20,016 nucleotides of DNA from JBATTK01 sp049670505 (GTDB lineage: Bacteria > Bacteroidota > Bacteroidia > Flavobacteriales > Flavobacteriaceae), in NCBI GenBank assembly GCA_049670505.1, contig JBATTK010000010.1:1-20016 (forward strand). Reading direction: 5' to 3'. Positions 13,955 through 20,016 of this stretch are shown one piece after another. Position numbers and translations under genes: made by a program. How positions within the stretch are numbered: the stretch's first letter is position 1; each line of letters starts with the position of its first letter. A model generated the notes under the pieces. It ran no database searches and was not told the origin of the DNA. It worked only from the letters and a program-made list of their open reading frames with translations.

Positions 13955-16402
13955 TTACATAGATACTATAATAAATTCCGAACGCCTGTTAAGTCTATGT
14001 TTTTCAGTACTACATTTGATACTTCCGTTACACTCGTTCAATAGTTTCTCTTCTCCATATCCAATAGCGCTTTCTATGCGATCGGCCGCTATTCCTTTTG
14101 AAATTAAGTAGTCCCGAGAAGATTTGGCCCTTTTATCGGAAAGGTACTTGTTATAGATAGTGCTACCCCTTGAATCCGTGTGAGATGCTATTTTAATGAC
14201 CATTTCCGAATATTCGTTCATTACCGCTACTAATTTATCGAGCTCTTCTGCAGCATCATTTCTTATATGGAATCTATCAAAGTCAAAAAAAATCATATCG
14301 GTTTTAAGCTTCTTGATGCTATCTTCTATAACGATGAGCTCTTTCAGCTTTTTCATGGAAACATCCACAGTGACCGTTTCGTTATTTTTGGTGACCACGG
14401 TTTGCGCATCATCAAAGAACTCGCCTTTTAAGGTTCTTATTGTATACTTGGATGTACCCTCCAAATCTTCGAACACAAAGCTGCCATCTTCACCCGTCAC
14501 TATTTCCTTCAATTTAATATTGTTTTCATCCAATAATAGCACTAGAGCTTCCGGCATTACATTGCCCGTAACCAACTCTGTTACGACTCCGGCAATGGCG
14601 TTGAGGTTCTCCCCGGCCTCTTCAACTATTAAGCGTTTAAAGGAATATATATCGTCATCTCCTTTTCCTCCTTTTCTATTGGATGCAAAATATCCTTTTT
14701 GTGTTTCTTCGTCCACGATATAGGAAAAATCATCTTTGTTACTATTTATGGGCTTACCAACGTTTTTCACTTTGCCAAAACCATTTTCGTCCAGAGCAAC
14801 TTCATAAACATCCAAGCCTCCAAGGCCAACATGGCCATTAGAAGAGAAGTAAAGTTTTTTATCGTTAATAAAAGGAAACATTTCTTTTTGTTCCGTATTA
14901 ATTTCCGGCCCTAGGTTTCGTGGCTCGGAGAAACTACCGTCTTTTAGCACATCGACTACAAAAATATCCGTAGCGCCTATACTACCGGGCATATCGGATA
15001 CAAAATATAGCTGTTTGCCATCGGCACTCAATGCAGGATGTCCGGTGGAATACGTATCGCTATTAAATGACACTTCCCAAGCTTCCAGCCATTGCCCATC
15101 CACTTTATTGGACATATATATTTTGAGGTGGTTTATACCATTTTTGTCGCGCTTTAGTTTTTTGCCATAATTGTTCCTTGTAAAATACATTGTAGTGTTA
15201 TCGGGGGAAAAAGTAACCGCCGCCTCATGGTACTTTGTATTGATTTTTTTAGAAAATTTAATGGCATTTTTTATATCCTGGGACGCTTCATTTATCTTGG
15301 CTACATATAGGTCCAAATAAGGCTGATCATTCCATTTGTATCGTCTGGTATTAAAAAAAGAGGAGTCCTTTGAGGATGCATAGACGAGCTCGTCTTCATT
15401 ATAGAACATCGGTGAAAAATCAGAATCTTTCGTATTTATGTCCAAATTCTTGATTTCAAAGCGTTCTTTATCGTTGAGGATGTTATCAAGGGCTATTTCA
15501 TTGGTGGTCATTGTCCTATCACCAGCTGTAATTGTTTTTTTCTCAAGCTTTTTATGGTATAACCTCATCAAACGTTTTGCCCTTGCGTATTTACTTGTTC
15601 CTTTTAAGGAATGGGCATACTTAAAGATATTATCGGCGGACATATCTTCCGCATACTTTTCATAAAGTATGGTATACCAGTATTGGGCCTTTTCCATATC
15701 GGTATTGAAATAATGGGCGTCCCCAACTTTTTGAATAATCTCGAAAGAATAATTATTCTTATCGTTTTGCAAGGCTTCCTCATATAATTCAGCAGCTTCT
15801 GCATACCACATCTTGCGAAAGTAATCATCCGCTTTCTGGATAAGCTTATGCTGATTGGGTTTCCTTTTTGCTTTTTTATGATTGTTTTTTGAGGATTCCA
15901 ACATATCATAAGTGACCTCATCAATGGAAACAGTTTTGCCCAAAGTGGTTTCTCGACTACTATTTTCTATATGCAACATCCAAACCTCCTTATCGTAACT
16001 TCCGTTTAAGTTTGAACCATAGGCGGACATGGCTTCTTTTTCCGTTTCATATCTTTCTAGATATACATAGTTTAGGCCATTGGAGGGATGTGCTATATAA
16101 TTACTGTTGAAACCTTCCTTCCGTAGTTTTTTTACCGCCCTCCTCGAATTACGATCACTGGCAAAAGTAGCCGAAATTAAATAGTGTCCACTATCAACAC
16201 CTTCTATATTTTGAAAGGTCCTGCTCTTTATTTTATCGGAATTGGTCTTGGGAATAGTATCTTCATCAAAAGTACCTAAATCATGGGCAAGAGGTTTTAT
16301 ATCGGAACGATTGGAATTCGCCGATATATCTCTTTCCCTGATGTTTTGGGAACACACTCCTATTGAAAACAATAGGATGATGACTGTAATATGTTTTTTC
16401 AT
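13955..16402 (-). CDS. SPOR-TPR-PD40-OmpA envelope protein (PorE-like architecture)
   Basis: The 815-residue envelope protein has a signal peptide at about 1-19, and Cys17 is preceded by Val, so it is not a good lipobox. Residues about 71-146 (SGHYLISATFASDRNSRRAV...YVYLERYETEKEA) resemble a SPOR peptidoglycan-binding fold. TPR-like helices follow at about 185-285 (ADDYFRKMWYAEAAELYEEAL). PD40-type propeller repeats span about 325-590, with FSPDNTTMYFTRN, LSADGKQLYFVSD, NDKKLYFSSNG and YFASNRKGGKGDDDIY. A carboxypeptidase-regulatory-like beta domain is at about 600-685. The C-terminal OmpA domain (about 702-815) has the peptidoglycan motif HTDSRGSTIYNKYLSDKRA and NRRSEF. The order TPR-PD40-CRD-OmpA is that of PorE, which links the type IX secretion system to the cell wall; the SPOR part is extra. 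No porP/sprF gene is adjacent, so a type IX role is inference. Confidence 0.9.
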   Translation of the reverse strand: MKKHITVIILLFSIGVCSQNIRERDISANSNRSDIKPLAHDLGTFDEDTIPKTNSDKIKSRTFQNIEGVDSGHYLISATFASDRNSRRAVKKLRKEGFNSNYIAHPSNGLNYVYLERYETEKEAMSAYGSNLNGSYDKEVWMLHIENSSRETTLGKTVSIDEVTYDMLESSKNNHKKAKRKPNQHKLIQKADDYFRKMWYAEAAELYEEALQNDKNNYSFEIIQKVGDAHYFNTDMEKAQYWYTILYEKYAEDMSADNIFKYAHSLKGTSKYARAKRLMRLYHKKLEKKTITAGDRTMTTNEIALDNILNDKERFEIKNLDINTKDSDFSPMFYNEDELVYASSKDSSFFNTRRYKWNDQPYLDLYVAKINEASQDIKNAIKFSKKINTKYHEAAVTFSPDNTTMYFTRNNYGKKLKRDKNGINHLKIYMSNKVDGQWLEAWEVSFNSDTYSTGHPALSADGKQLYFVSDMPGSIGATDIFVVDVLKDGSFSEPRNLGPEINTEQKEMFPFINDKKLYFSSNGHVGLGGLDVYEVALDENGFGKVKNVGKPINSNKDDFSYIVDEETQKGYFASNRKGGKGDDDIYSFKRLIVEEAGENLNAIAGVVTELVTGNVMPEALVLLLDENNIKLKEIVTGEDGSFVFEDLEGTSKYTIRTLKGEFFDDAQTVVTKNNETVTVDVSMKKLKELIVIEDSIKKLKTDMIFFDFDRFHIRNDAAEELDKLVAVMNEYSEMVIKIASHTDSRGSTIYNKYLSDKRAKSSRDYLISKGIAADRIESAIGYGEEKLLNECNGSIKCSTEKHRLNRRSEFIIVSM

Positions 16403-16667
16403 GCGTTATGCAGCTGGATAAAACGTAAAAATATCAGCGCTATTCTTTGGTTGGTATATATTTATGAAGCAATCACTCCGGTTTAAAGGCTAAATTTAGG
16501 GGTTATCCCACCTTTTCTTAAAACTTTGTTGTGAAACGGTTCTTTTTTGTCGTTAAACGGGATTCGCCTGTGGTTGTTTGGATAGAAAGACCCTATAAAT
16601 CAAACTGTTTAGAGTGAAAGGACAATAAGTACACTGATATTTTTGAAAGACAAGAACGCCAACTAGG
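16403..16667. other. Non-coding spacer upstream of the OmpA-family gene
   Basis: Together with the tatA terminator and the tatA 3' flank it makes about 320 bases without a gene. No full TAnnTTTG promoter is visible upstream of 16402. The best candidate on the minus strand is TATTTTTA near 16430, with one mismatch in the final G. Nothing else is recognised. Confidence 0.5.
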
Positions 16668-16669
16668 AG

Positions 16670-16697
16670 AAAAAAAACATCCGTAAAAACGGATGTT
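16670..16697 (-). terminator. Intrinsic terminator of tatA
   Basis: The 9-bp stem AACATCCGT/ACGGATGTT (16676-16684 and 16689-16697, loop AAAA on the + strand) is followed on the minus strand by eight Ts (16677-16670). It lies 28 bases beyond the tatA stop. Confidence 0.92.
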
Positions 16698-16724
16698 GCT
16701 ATTCAAAGGAGAAATATTTTTTTA

Positions 16725-16910
16725 CTATTCCTCTTTCTTTTCTTCCAATTGTTCATCTTCTTTGGAAGCATCCTTAAATTCTTTGATGCCGCTTCCCAAG
16801 CCTCTCATTAGTTCCGGGATTTTTTTACCTCCGAACAACAAAAGTACAACCATTACAATTATGGCTATTTGCCATGGCCCAATCGCTAAAAATGTAAGTA
16901 AGGATATCAT
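16725..16910 (-). CDS. tatA: Twin-arginine translocase subunit TatA
   Basis: TatA forms the transport pore of the Tat system, which exports folded proteins across the inner membrane. From the ATG at 16910 the product has 61 residues. A transmembrane helix at about residues 10-26 (IGPWQIAIIVMVVLLLF) is followed by the hinge and amphipathic helix FGGKKIPELMRGLGSGIKEFK (26-46), with the invariant FGGKK(I/L)PEL. A highly acidic and basic tail (KEDEQLEEKKEE) closes it. The longer frame from 16955 would add 15 residues, but the -7 box at 16936-16929 lies inside that extension, so 16910 is chosen. tatC and tatB are not adjacent, which is usual in Bacteroidota. It is transcribed divergently from the M23 peptidase gene. 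Confidence 0.95.
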   Translation of the reverse strand: MISLLTFLAIGPWQIAIIVMVVLLLFGGKKIPELMRGLGSGIKEFKDASKEDEQLEEKKEE

Positions 16911-16928
16911 GATATTGTATTTATAAGG

Positions 16929-16936
16929 CAAAGGTA
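16929..16936 (-). promoter_or_regulatory. -7 box of the tatA promoter
   Basis: TACCTTTG on the minus strand matches TAnnTTTG and lies 18 bases before the tatA ATG at 16910. No strong -33 TTG is visible. It fixes the start at 16910 rather than 16955. Confidence 0.6.
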
Positions 16937-17094
16937 CTAAAAAAGTAGCTTGCATGATGTTAATGATAACGGAAGAGGGGCATTTTAATTGTGCCCGGCC
17001 ATAATTCTATTTTAATCGTATACATAGAAGAACAGCTATATTTGAAACCTATAGAAATTTTATGATGAATCCGATCAAAATTCAATACTAGCCT

Positions 17095-17102
17095 TATATT
17101 TG
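17095..17102 (+). promoter_or_regulatory. -7 box of the M23 peptidase promoter
   Basis: TATATTTG matches TAnnTTTG and ends 6 bases before the ATG at 17109. A transcript starting the usual few bases after the box would have almost no 5' leader. No -33 TTG is present at the usual spacing, so confidence is moderate. Confidence 0.45.
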
Positions 17103-17108
17103 TGTACT

Positions 17109-17978
17109 ATGGCCAAGAAAGGGAAAAAAAGAAAGGAAATAAAAAGAAAGCTGCTACACAAGTATCGTTTAGTGATATTGAACGAGAGTACCTTTGAAGA
17201 AAAAATTTCCTTTAAATTGAGTCGCCTTAATGTTTTTGTAACGGGTTCGTTACTCATTATAGGGCTTATAGGCCTCACTACATTGTTAATTGCATTTACT
17301 CCTCTACGGGAATATATTCCCGGATATTCTTCCACTAAATTAAAGCGACAGGCCACTGCCTTAACTTATAAAACGGATTCCCTGGTAACCGTTTTAAATT
17401 ATACCAATAGGTATTTAGATAATATTCGTTTGGTGCTAAAAGGAGATATTGAGAATAACGAAATCAACAGGGATTCTCTTTTCGAGCAATTTAAGCTAGA
17501 TCCATCAACAATAGACCTTACGCCTATTAAAGAGGATTCTATGCTAAGGGCGGAGGTGGCCTTGGAGGATAAGTATAACCTTTTTGAAAGTAGTTCGGGA
17601 AGTAAGAATGTAGTTTTGTTTTCTCCTGTAAGTGGTACTTTGTCCCAGGCTTATGATACTCAAAAAAAACATTATGCCGTAGATATTGTAGCACCAAAGG
17701 ATACCCCGGTCAAAGCGGTAGCGGATGGTACCGTAATTTTTTCTGAATGGACTACGGAAACCGGATATGTAATTATCCTGGAACATAAGGATGGTCTGTT
17801 ATCGGTATATAAGCATAACGGATCCCTGAACAAAGATCAAGGAGATATTATTAGGGCCGGGGAAGTCATTGCATCTGTTGGGAATACGGGGGAACTTACT
17901 ACCGGGCCACACCTGCATTTTGAATTATGGAGCAATGGAAGTCCTGTTAATCCGTTGGACTATATCGATTTTAAATAG
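17109..17978 (+). CDS. M23 family metallopeptidase (LytM-type), membrane-anchored
   Basis: This peptidoglycan endopeptidase or related regulator is anchored in the inner membrane with its catalytic domain in the periplasm. The 289-residue product has a very basic N-terminus (MAKKGKKRKEIKRK) and one span at about 42-63 (VFVTGSLLIIGLIGLTTLLIAF). A coiled region lies at about 75-165 and the M23 domain at about 168-285. Zinc ligands are intact: His188 and Asp192 in HYAVD, and His270 in GPHLHFELW with His268 catalytic. It should therefore be an active enzyme rather than a degenerate EnvC/NlpD-type activator. The ATG at 17109 is chosen over a TTG at 17100, which overlaps the promoter box. GH3 follows 5 bases after the stop, so the two genes are very likely co-transcribed. 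The M23-GH3 pairing beside tatA is recurrent in Flavobacteriaceae as I remember it. Confidence 0.93.
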   Translation: MAKKGKKRKEIKRKLLHKYRLVILNESTFEEKISFKLSRLNVFVTGSLLIIGLIGLTTLLIAFTPLREYIPGYSSTKLKRQATALTYKTDSLVTVLNYTNRYLDNIRLVLKGDIENNEINRDSLFEQFKLDPSTIDLTPIKEDSMLRAEVALEDKYNLFESSSGSKNVVLFSPVSGTLSQAYDTQKKHYAVDIVAPKDTPVKAVADGTVIFSEWTTETGYVIILEHKDGLLSVYKHNGSLNKDQGDIIRAGEVIASVGNTGELTTGPHLHFELWSNGSPVNPLDYIDFK

Positions 17979-17983
17979 TGTAT

Positions 17984-19480
17984 ATGTCCTTAAAATCGTT
18001 AGCTGCTAAAATATTTGCGAGAAGAATAGCCAAAAAAACTTCAAAATGGGTCAATAATCCTATTGAAACGCAAGAAAAAGTATTCAATCAACTTATCAAT
18101 ACAGCTAAGGACACAGATTTTGGAAAAGCCCATGGGTTTGATCGAATACATTCCCATTCCGATTTTACACGTCAAGTCCCTATACGCGATTATGAAGCCT
18201 TAAAGGGATATGTGGAAAAAATAATTGATGGGGAACAAGATGTACTATGGCCGGGAAAACCAGCTTATTTTGCGAAAACTTCGGGAACAACCTCGGGGGC
18301 TAAATATATCCCGATTACTTCGGCATCCATAAAATATCAAATCGAAGCATCTAGGAACGCCATCCTTAACTACATACATGAGACCGGAAATGCGGATTTT
18401 GTGGATGGTAAAATGATTTTTTTGCAAGGAAGCCCGGAAATGCAAGAAAAGAATGGCATAAAATTGGGAAGATTATCAGGAATATCTGCACATTATGTGC
18501 CCAACTACCTTCAAAAGAACAGATTGCCCAGCTGGAAAACCAATTGCATTGAAGATTGGGAAACCAAGGTAAATGAAATCGTTAAGGAAACGGAAAATCA
18601 GGATATGACCGTTATAGCGGGCATACCTTCGTGGGTGCAAATGTATTTTGAGCGCTTATATACGAAAACCGACAAAAAAATAGGTGACCTCTTTAAAAAC
18701 TTTCAGTTGTTTATCTATGGTGGTGTCAATTACGAGCCCTATCGGGCAAAATTTGAAAACCTGATCGGCAGAAAAGTAGACAGTATAGAGCTTTTTCCCG
18801 CCAGCGAAGGTTTCTTTGCCTATCAAAACTCCCAAAAGGAAAAGGGGATGTTGCTTTTGCTGGATTCAGGTATATTTTATGAATTTGTAAAAGCCGATGC
18901 GTTTTTTGAGGAGAACGCGGAACGAATTACGCTAAAGGATGTAGAGGTAGGCGTAAATTACGTTATGATTATCTCTACGAATGCCGGACTTTGGGCGTAT
19001 AATCTTGGAGATACCGTTCAGTTTATTTCTATACACCCCTATAAAATAATAGTCTCCGGGAGGATAAAACACTTTATATCCGCTTTTGGGGAACATGTTA
19101 TCGCCAAAGAAGTCGAGGAGGCTATGAAGAAGGCCATTGATGAAACAGGAGCCCGTGTAAATGAGTTCACCGTAGCACCGAAAATAACGACCGCGAACCA
19201 AGAACTCCCTTATCATGAGTGGTTCATTGAATTTGAAAAGCATCCCGAAGACCCAACCTATTTTGTTCAAGTATTGGATAAAACACTTCAAGAACAGAAC
19301 AGTTATTATTTTGACCTTATCGAAGGTAAGATTTTACAGACCCTTAAAATAACCACGATAAAAGAAGGTGGTTTTAGGGAGTATATGAAATCTATTGGAA
19401 AATTAGGTGGGCAAAACAAGGTGCAACGTTTGGCAAACGATAGATCTGTAGCGGATGTTCTGAATAACTTCAGAAAGTAA
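17984..19480 (+). CDS. GH3 auxin-responsive promoter family protein (acyl-amido synthetase-like)
   Basis: GH3 proteins are ANL-superfamily enzymes that adenylate a carboxylic acid and, in plants, conjugate it to amino acids. The bacterial substrate is unknown. The 498-residue product is close to bacterial GH3 length. The nucleotide-binding motif is KTSGTTSGAKYIPIT (98-112), the region-2 motif is IYGGVNYEP (244-252), and ELFPASEGFFAYQ (269-281) is the adenylate-contacting segment. LGDTVQFI (341-348) and SGRIKHFISAFGEHV (358-372), where the C-terminal lid begins, are intact. No signal peptide is present, so it is cytoplasmic. A GTG at 17978 is possible and overlaps the upstream stop, but the ATG at 17984 gives the normal MSLKSLAAK start. 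It is probably co-transcribed with the M23 peptidase gene; why an ANL enzyme accompanies a cell-wall peptidase is not explained by the sequence. Confidence 0.94.
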   Translation: MSLKSLAAKIFARRIAKKTSKWVNNPIETQEKVFNQLINTAKDTDFGKAHGFDRIHSHSDFTRQVPIRDYEALKGYVEKIIDGEQDVLWPGKPAYFAKTSGTTSGAKYIPITSASIKYQIEASRNAILNYIHETGNADFVDGKMIFLQGSPEMQEKNGIKLGRLSGISAHYVPNYLQKNRLPSWKTNCIEDWETKVNEIVKETENQDMTVIAGIPSWVQMYFERLYTKTDKKIGDLFKNFQLFIYGGVNYEPYRAKFENLIGRKVDSIELFPASEGFFAYQNSQKEKGMLLLLDSGIFYEFVKADAFFEENAERITLKDVEVGVNYVMIISTNAGLWAYNLGDTVQFISIHPYKIIVSGRIKHFISAFGEHVIAKEVEEAMKKAIDETGARVNEFTVAPKITTANQELPYHEWFIEFEKHPEDPTYFVQVLDKTLQEQNSYYFDLIEGKILQTLKITTIKEGGFREYMKSIGKLGGQNKVQRLANDRSVADVLNNFRK

Positions 19481-19513
19481 GCGCTTTCCAAATGAAATCA
19501 TGAATATTAATTG

Positions 19514-19521
19514 TAATTTTG
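19514..19521 (+). promoter_or_regulatory. -7 box of the gene starting at 19536
   Basis: TAATTTTG matches TAnnTTTG and lies 14 bases before the ATG. No clear -33 TTG is at the expected spacing. It implies that the last gene has its own promoter rather than depending only on the M23-GH3 unit. Confidence 0.45.
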
Positions 19522-19535
19522 CCCGAACTTCTTTT

Positions 19536-20016
19536 ATGAGCAAAGTCACGAACACTACTAGGGCACAAGAATCCACCAATGCCATTGAGCGTTTATATAT
19601 TACCATGCGTCATCTGTTCAATCGGGGTTTTTATAAACCTTCGGGCGTTTCGGGTGAAGCACTTAGGAATGCATTATTACTGTTAAGACCTGAAATATAT
19701 GGCTCTATTGCCGAGGAAAAAGCGGAGCTAAATGGACTCATCTATGTCTTGGAGCGTTTGCCCGAAGGTATAGAACAGTGTCGTTTTATTAATCTTACTA
19801 CGGATGAAGGCTATGGAAGATCACATTTTAAACCTATAATTCCCCCAAAAAGAAGAAGAAACTGCTATAGGATAGATGATGAGCAAATGAATATTGAGAT
19901 TACCAGGGGAAGATCTGACATTTACGATATCCTCACCCATCTTACTTTTTTGTTCATTGAGTCCAATAAAATATGCAAGCGTGTTCTGATAGAGGATACC
20001 GATAAAACCATACGGG
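19536..20016 (+). CDS. 5' part of a conserved flavobacterial protein (possibly DUF6909), truncated by window edge
   Basis: The frame opens at ATG 19536 and stays open to the last base, giving 160 visible residues. The product begins MSKVTNTTRAQESTNAIERL and continues YITMRHLFNRGFYKPSGVSGEALRNALLLLRPEIYG in adjoining segments. It has no signal peptide or membrane span. A central basic block, PPKRRRNCYRIDDEQ, is followed by EITRGRSDIYDILTHLTFLFIESNKI. I recall a large cytoplasmic flavobacterial family with this start (annotated DUF6909 in my memory), but I cannot confirm the number or any function. It lies 55 bases after GH3, with its own promoter box, so it may be an independent unit. The C-terminus lies outside the window. 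Confidence 0.8.
   Translation, partial: MSKVTNTTRAQESTNAIERLYITMRHLFNRGFYKPSGVSGEALRNALLLLRPEIYGSIAEEKAELNGLIYVLERLPEGIEQCRFINLTTDEGYGRSHFKPIIPPKRRRNCYRIDDEQMNIEITRGRSDIYDILTHLTFLFIESNKICKRVLIEDTDKTIR

Noticed and set aside
16911..16955. N-terminal extension of tatA
   Set aside because: The -7 box lies inside it and the core TatA start is at 16910.
1..20016. CRISPR array, tRNA or rRNA genes, prophage, toxin-antitoxin or defence system
   Set aside because: I looked on both strands and saw no direct-repeat/spacer pattern, no cloverleaf-like sequence, and no integrase, nuclease or antitoxin-type genes.

Overview
The window looks like an ordinary chromosomal housekeeping segment of a marine-type Flavobacteriaceae bacterium (phylum Bacteroidota). 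This rests on three things. The gene set and order (DUF4175-like, ybeY, mnmG, methyltransferase, OmpH-like, holB, pgk, LysM transglycosylase, DUF4837, tatA, M23, GH3) is one I recognise from that family. Several starts carry the Bacteroidota -7 box TAnnTTTG. The protein families themselves are flavobacterial lipoproteins, PD40/OmpA proteins and the like. The genus cannot be fixed from sequence alone.

Layout. 1-4258 (+): the tail of a DUF4175-like membrane protein overlaps ybeY (rRNA maturation). It is followed by mnmG (tRNA wobble-uridine modification), a small lipoprotein and an overlapping SAM methyltransferase. Two perfect parS palindromes bracket mnmG, one of them written inside the last codons of ybeY. 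4259-4751 is non-coding with a REP-like palindromic repeat. 4752-6466 (+): glycerate kinase and an OmpH/Skp-like lipoprotein with a strong terminator. 6467-6839 is non-coding, with an inverted second copy of the REP-like repeat and an orphan terminator. 6840-8458 (-): DoxX-like membrane protein and holB. 8459-8770: divergent spacer holding a MITE-like inverted repeat of about 167 bp. 8771-12725 (+): pgk, a LysM lytic transglycosylase and a DUF4837 lipoprotein. 12805-13680 (-): two tandem, closely related 56-residue membrane protein genes, each with its own hairpin terminator. 13955-16402 (-): a SPOR-TPR-PD40-OmpA envelope protein. 16725-16910 (-): tatA, divergent from 17109-19480 (+), an M23 peptidase and a GH3-family acyl-amido synthetase. 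19536 to the end: 5' part of a large unrecognised flavobacterial protein.

Together the genes mix translation and RNA modification (ybeY, mnmG), replication (holB), central carbon metabolism (pgk, glycerate kinase, which both touch 3-/2-phosphoglycerate), and cell envelope work (OmpH-like, lytic transglycosylase, M23, OmpA, TatA, lipoproteins). The parS pair suggests that the segment belongs to the ParB-loaded, origin-proximal part of the chromosome.

I found no phage, CRISPR, toxin-antitoxin or defence system. The most notable items are the parS pair, the tandem small-protein duplication, the MITE-like and REP-like repeats, the shared CCTGAC/GTCAGG core of several terminators, and promoters placed so close to start codons that leaderless mRNAs are likely.
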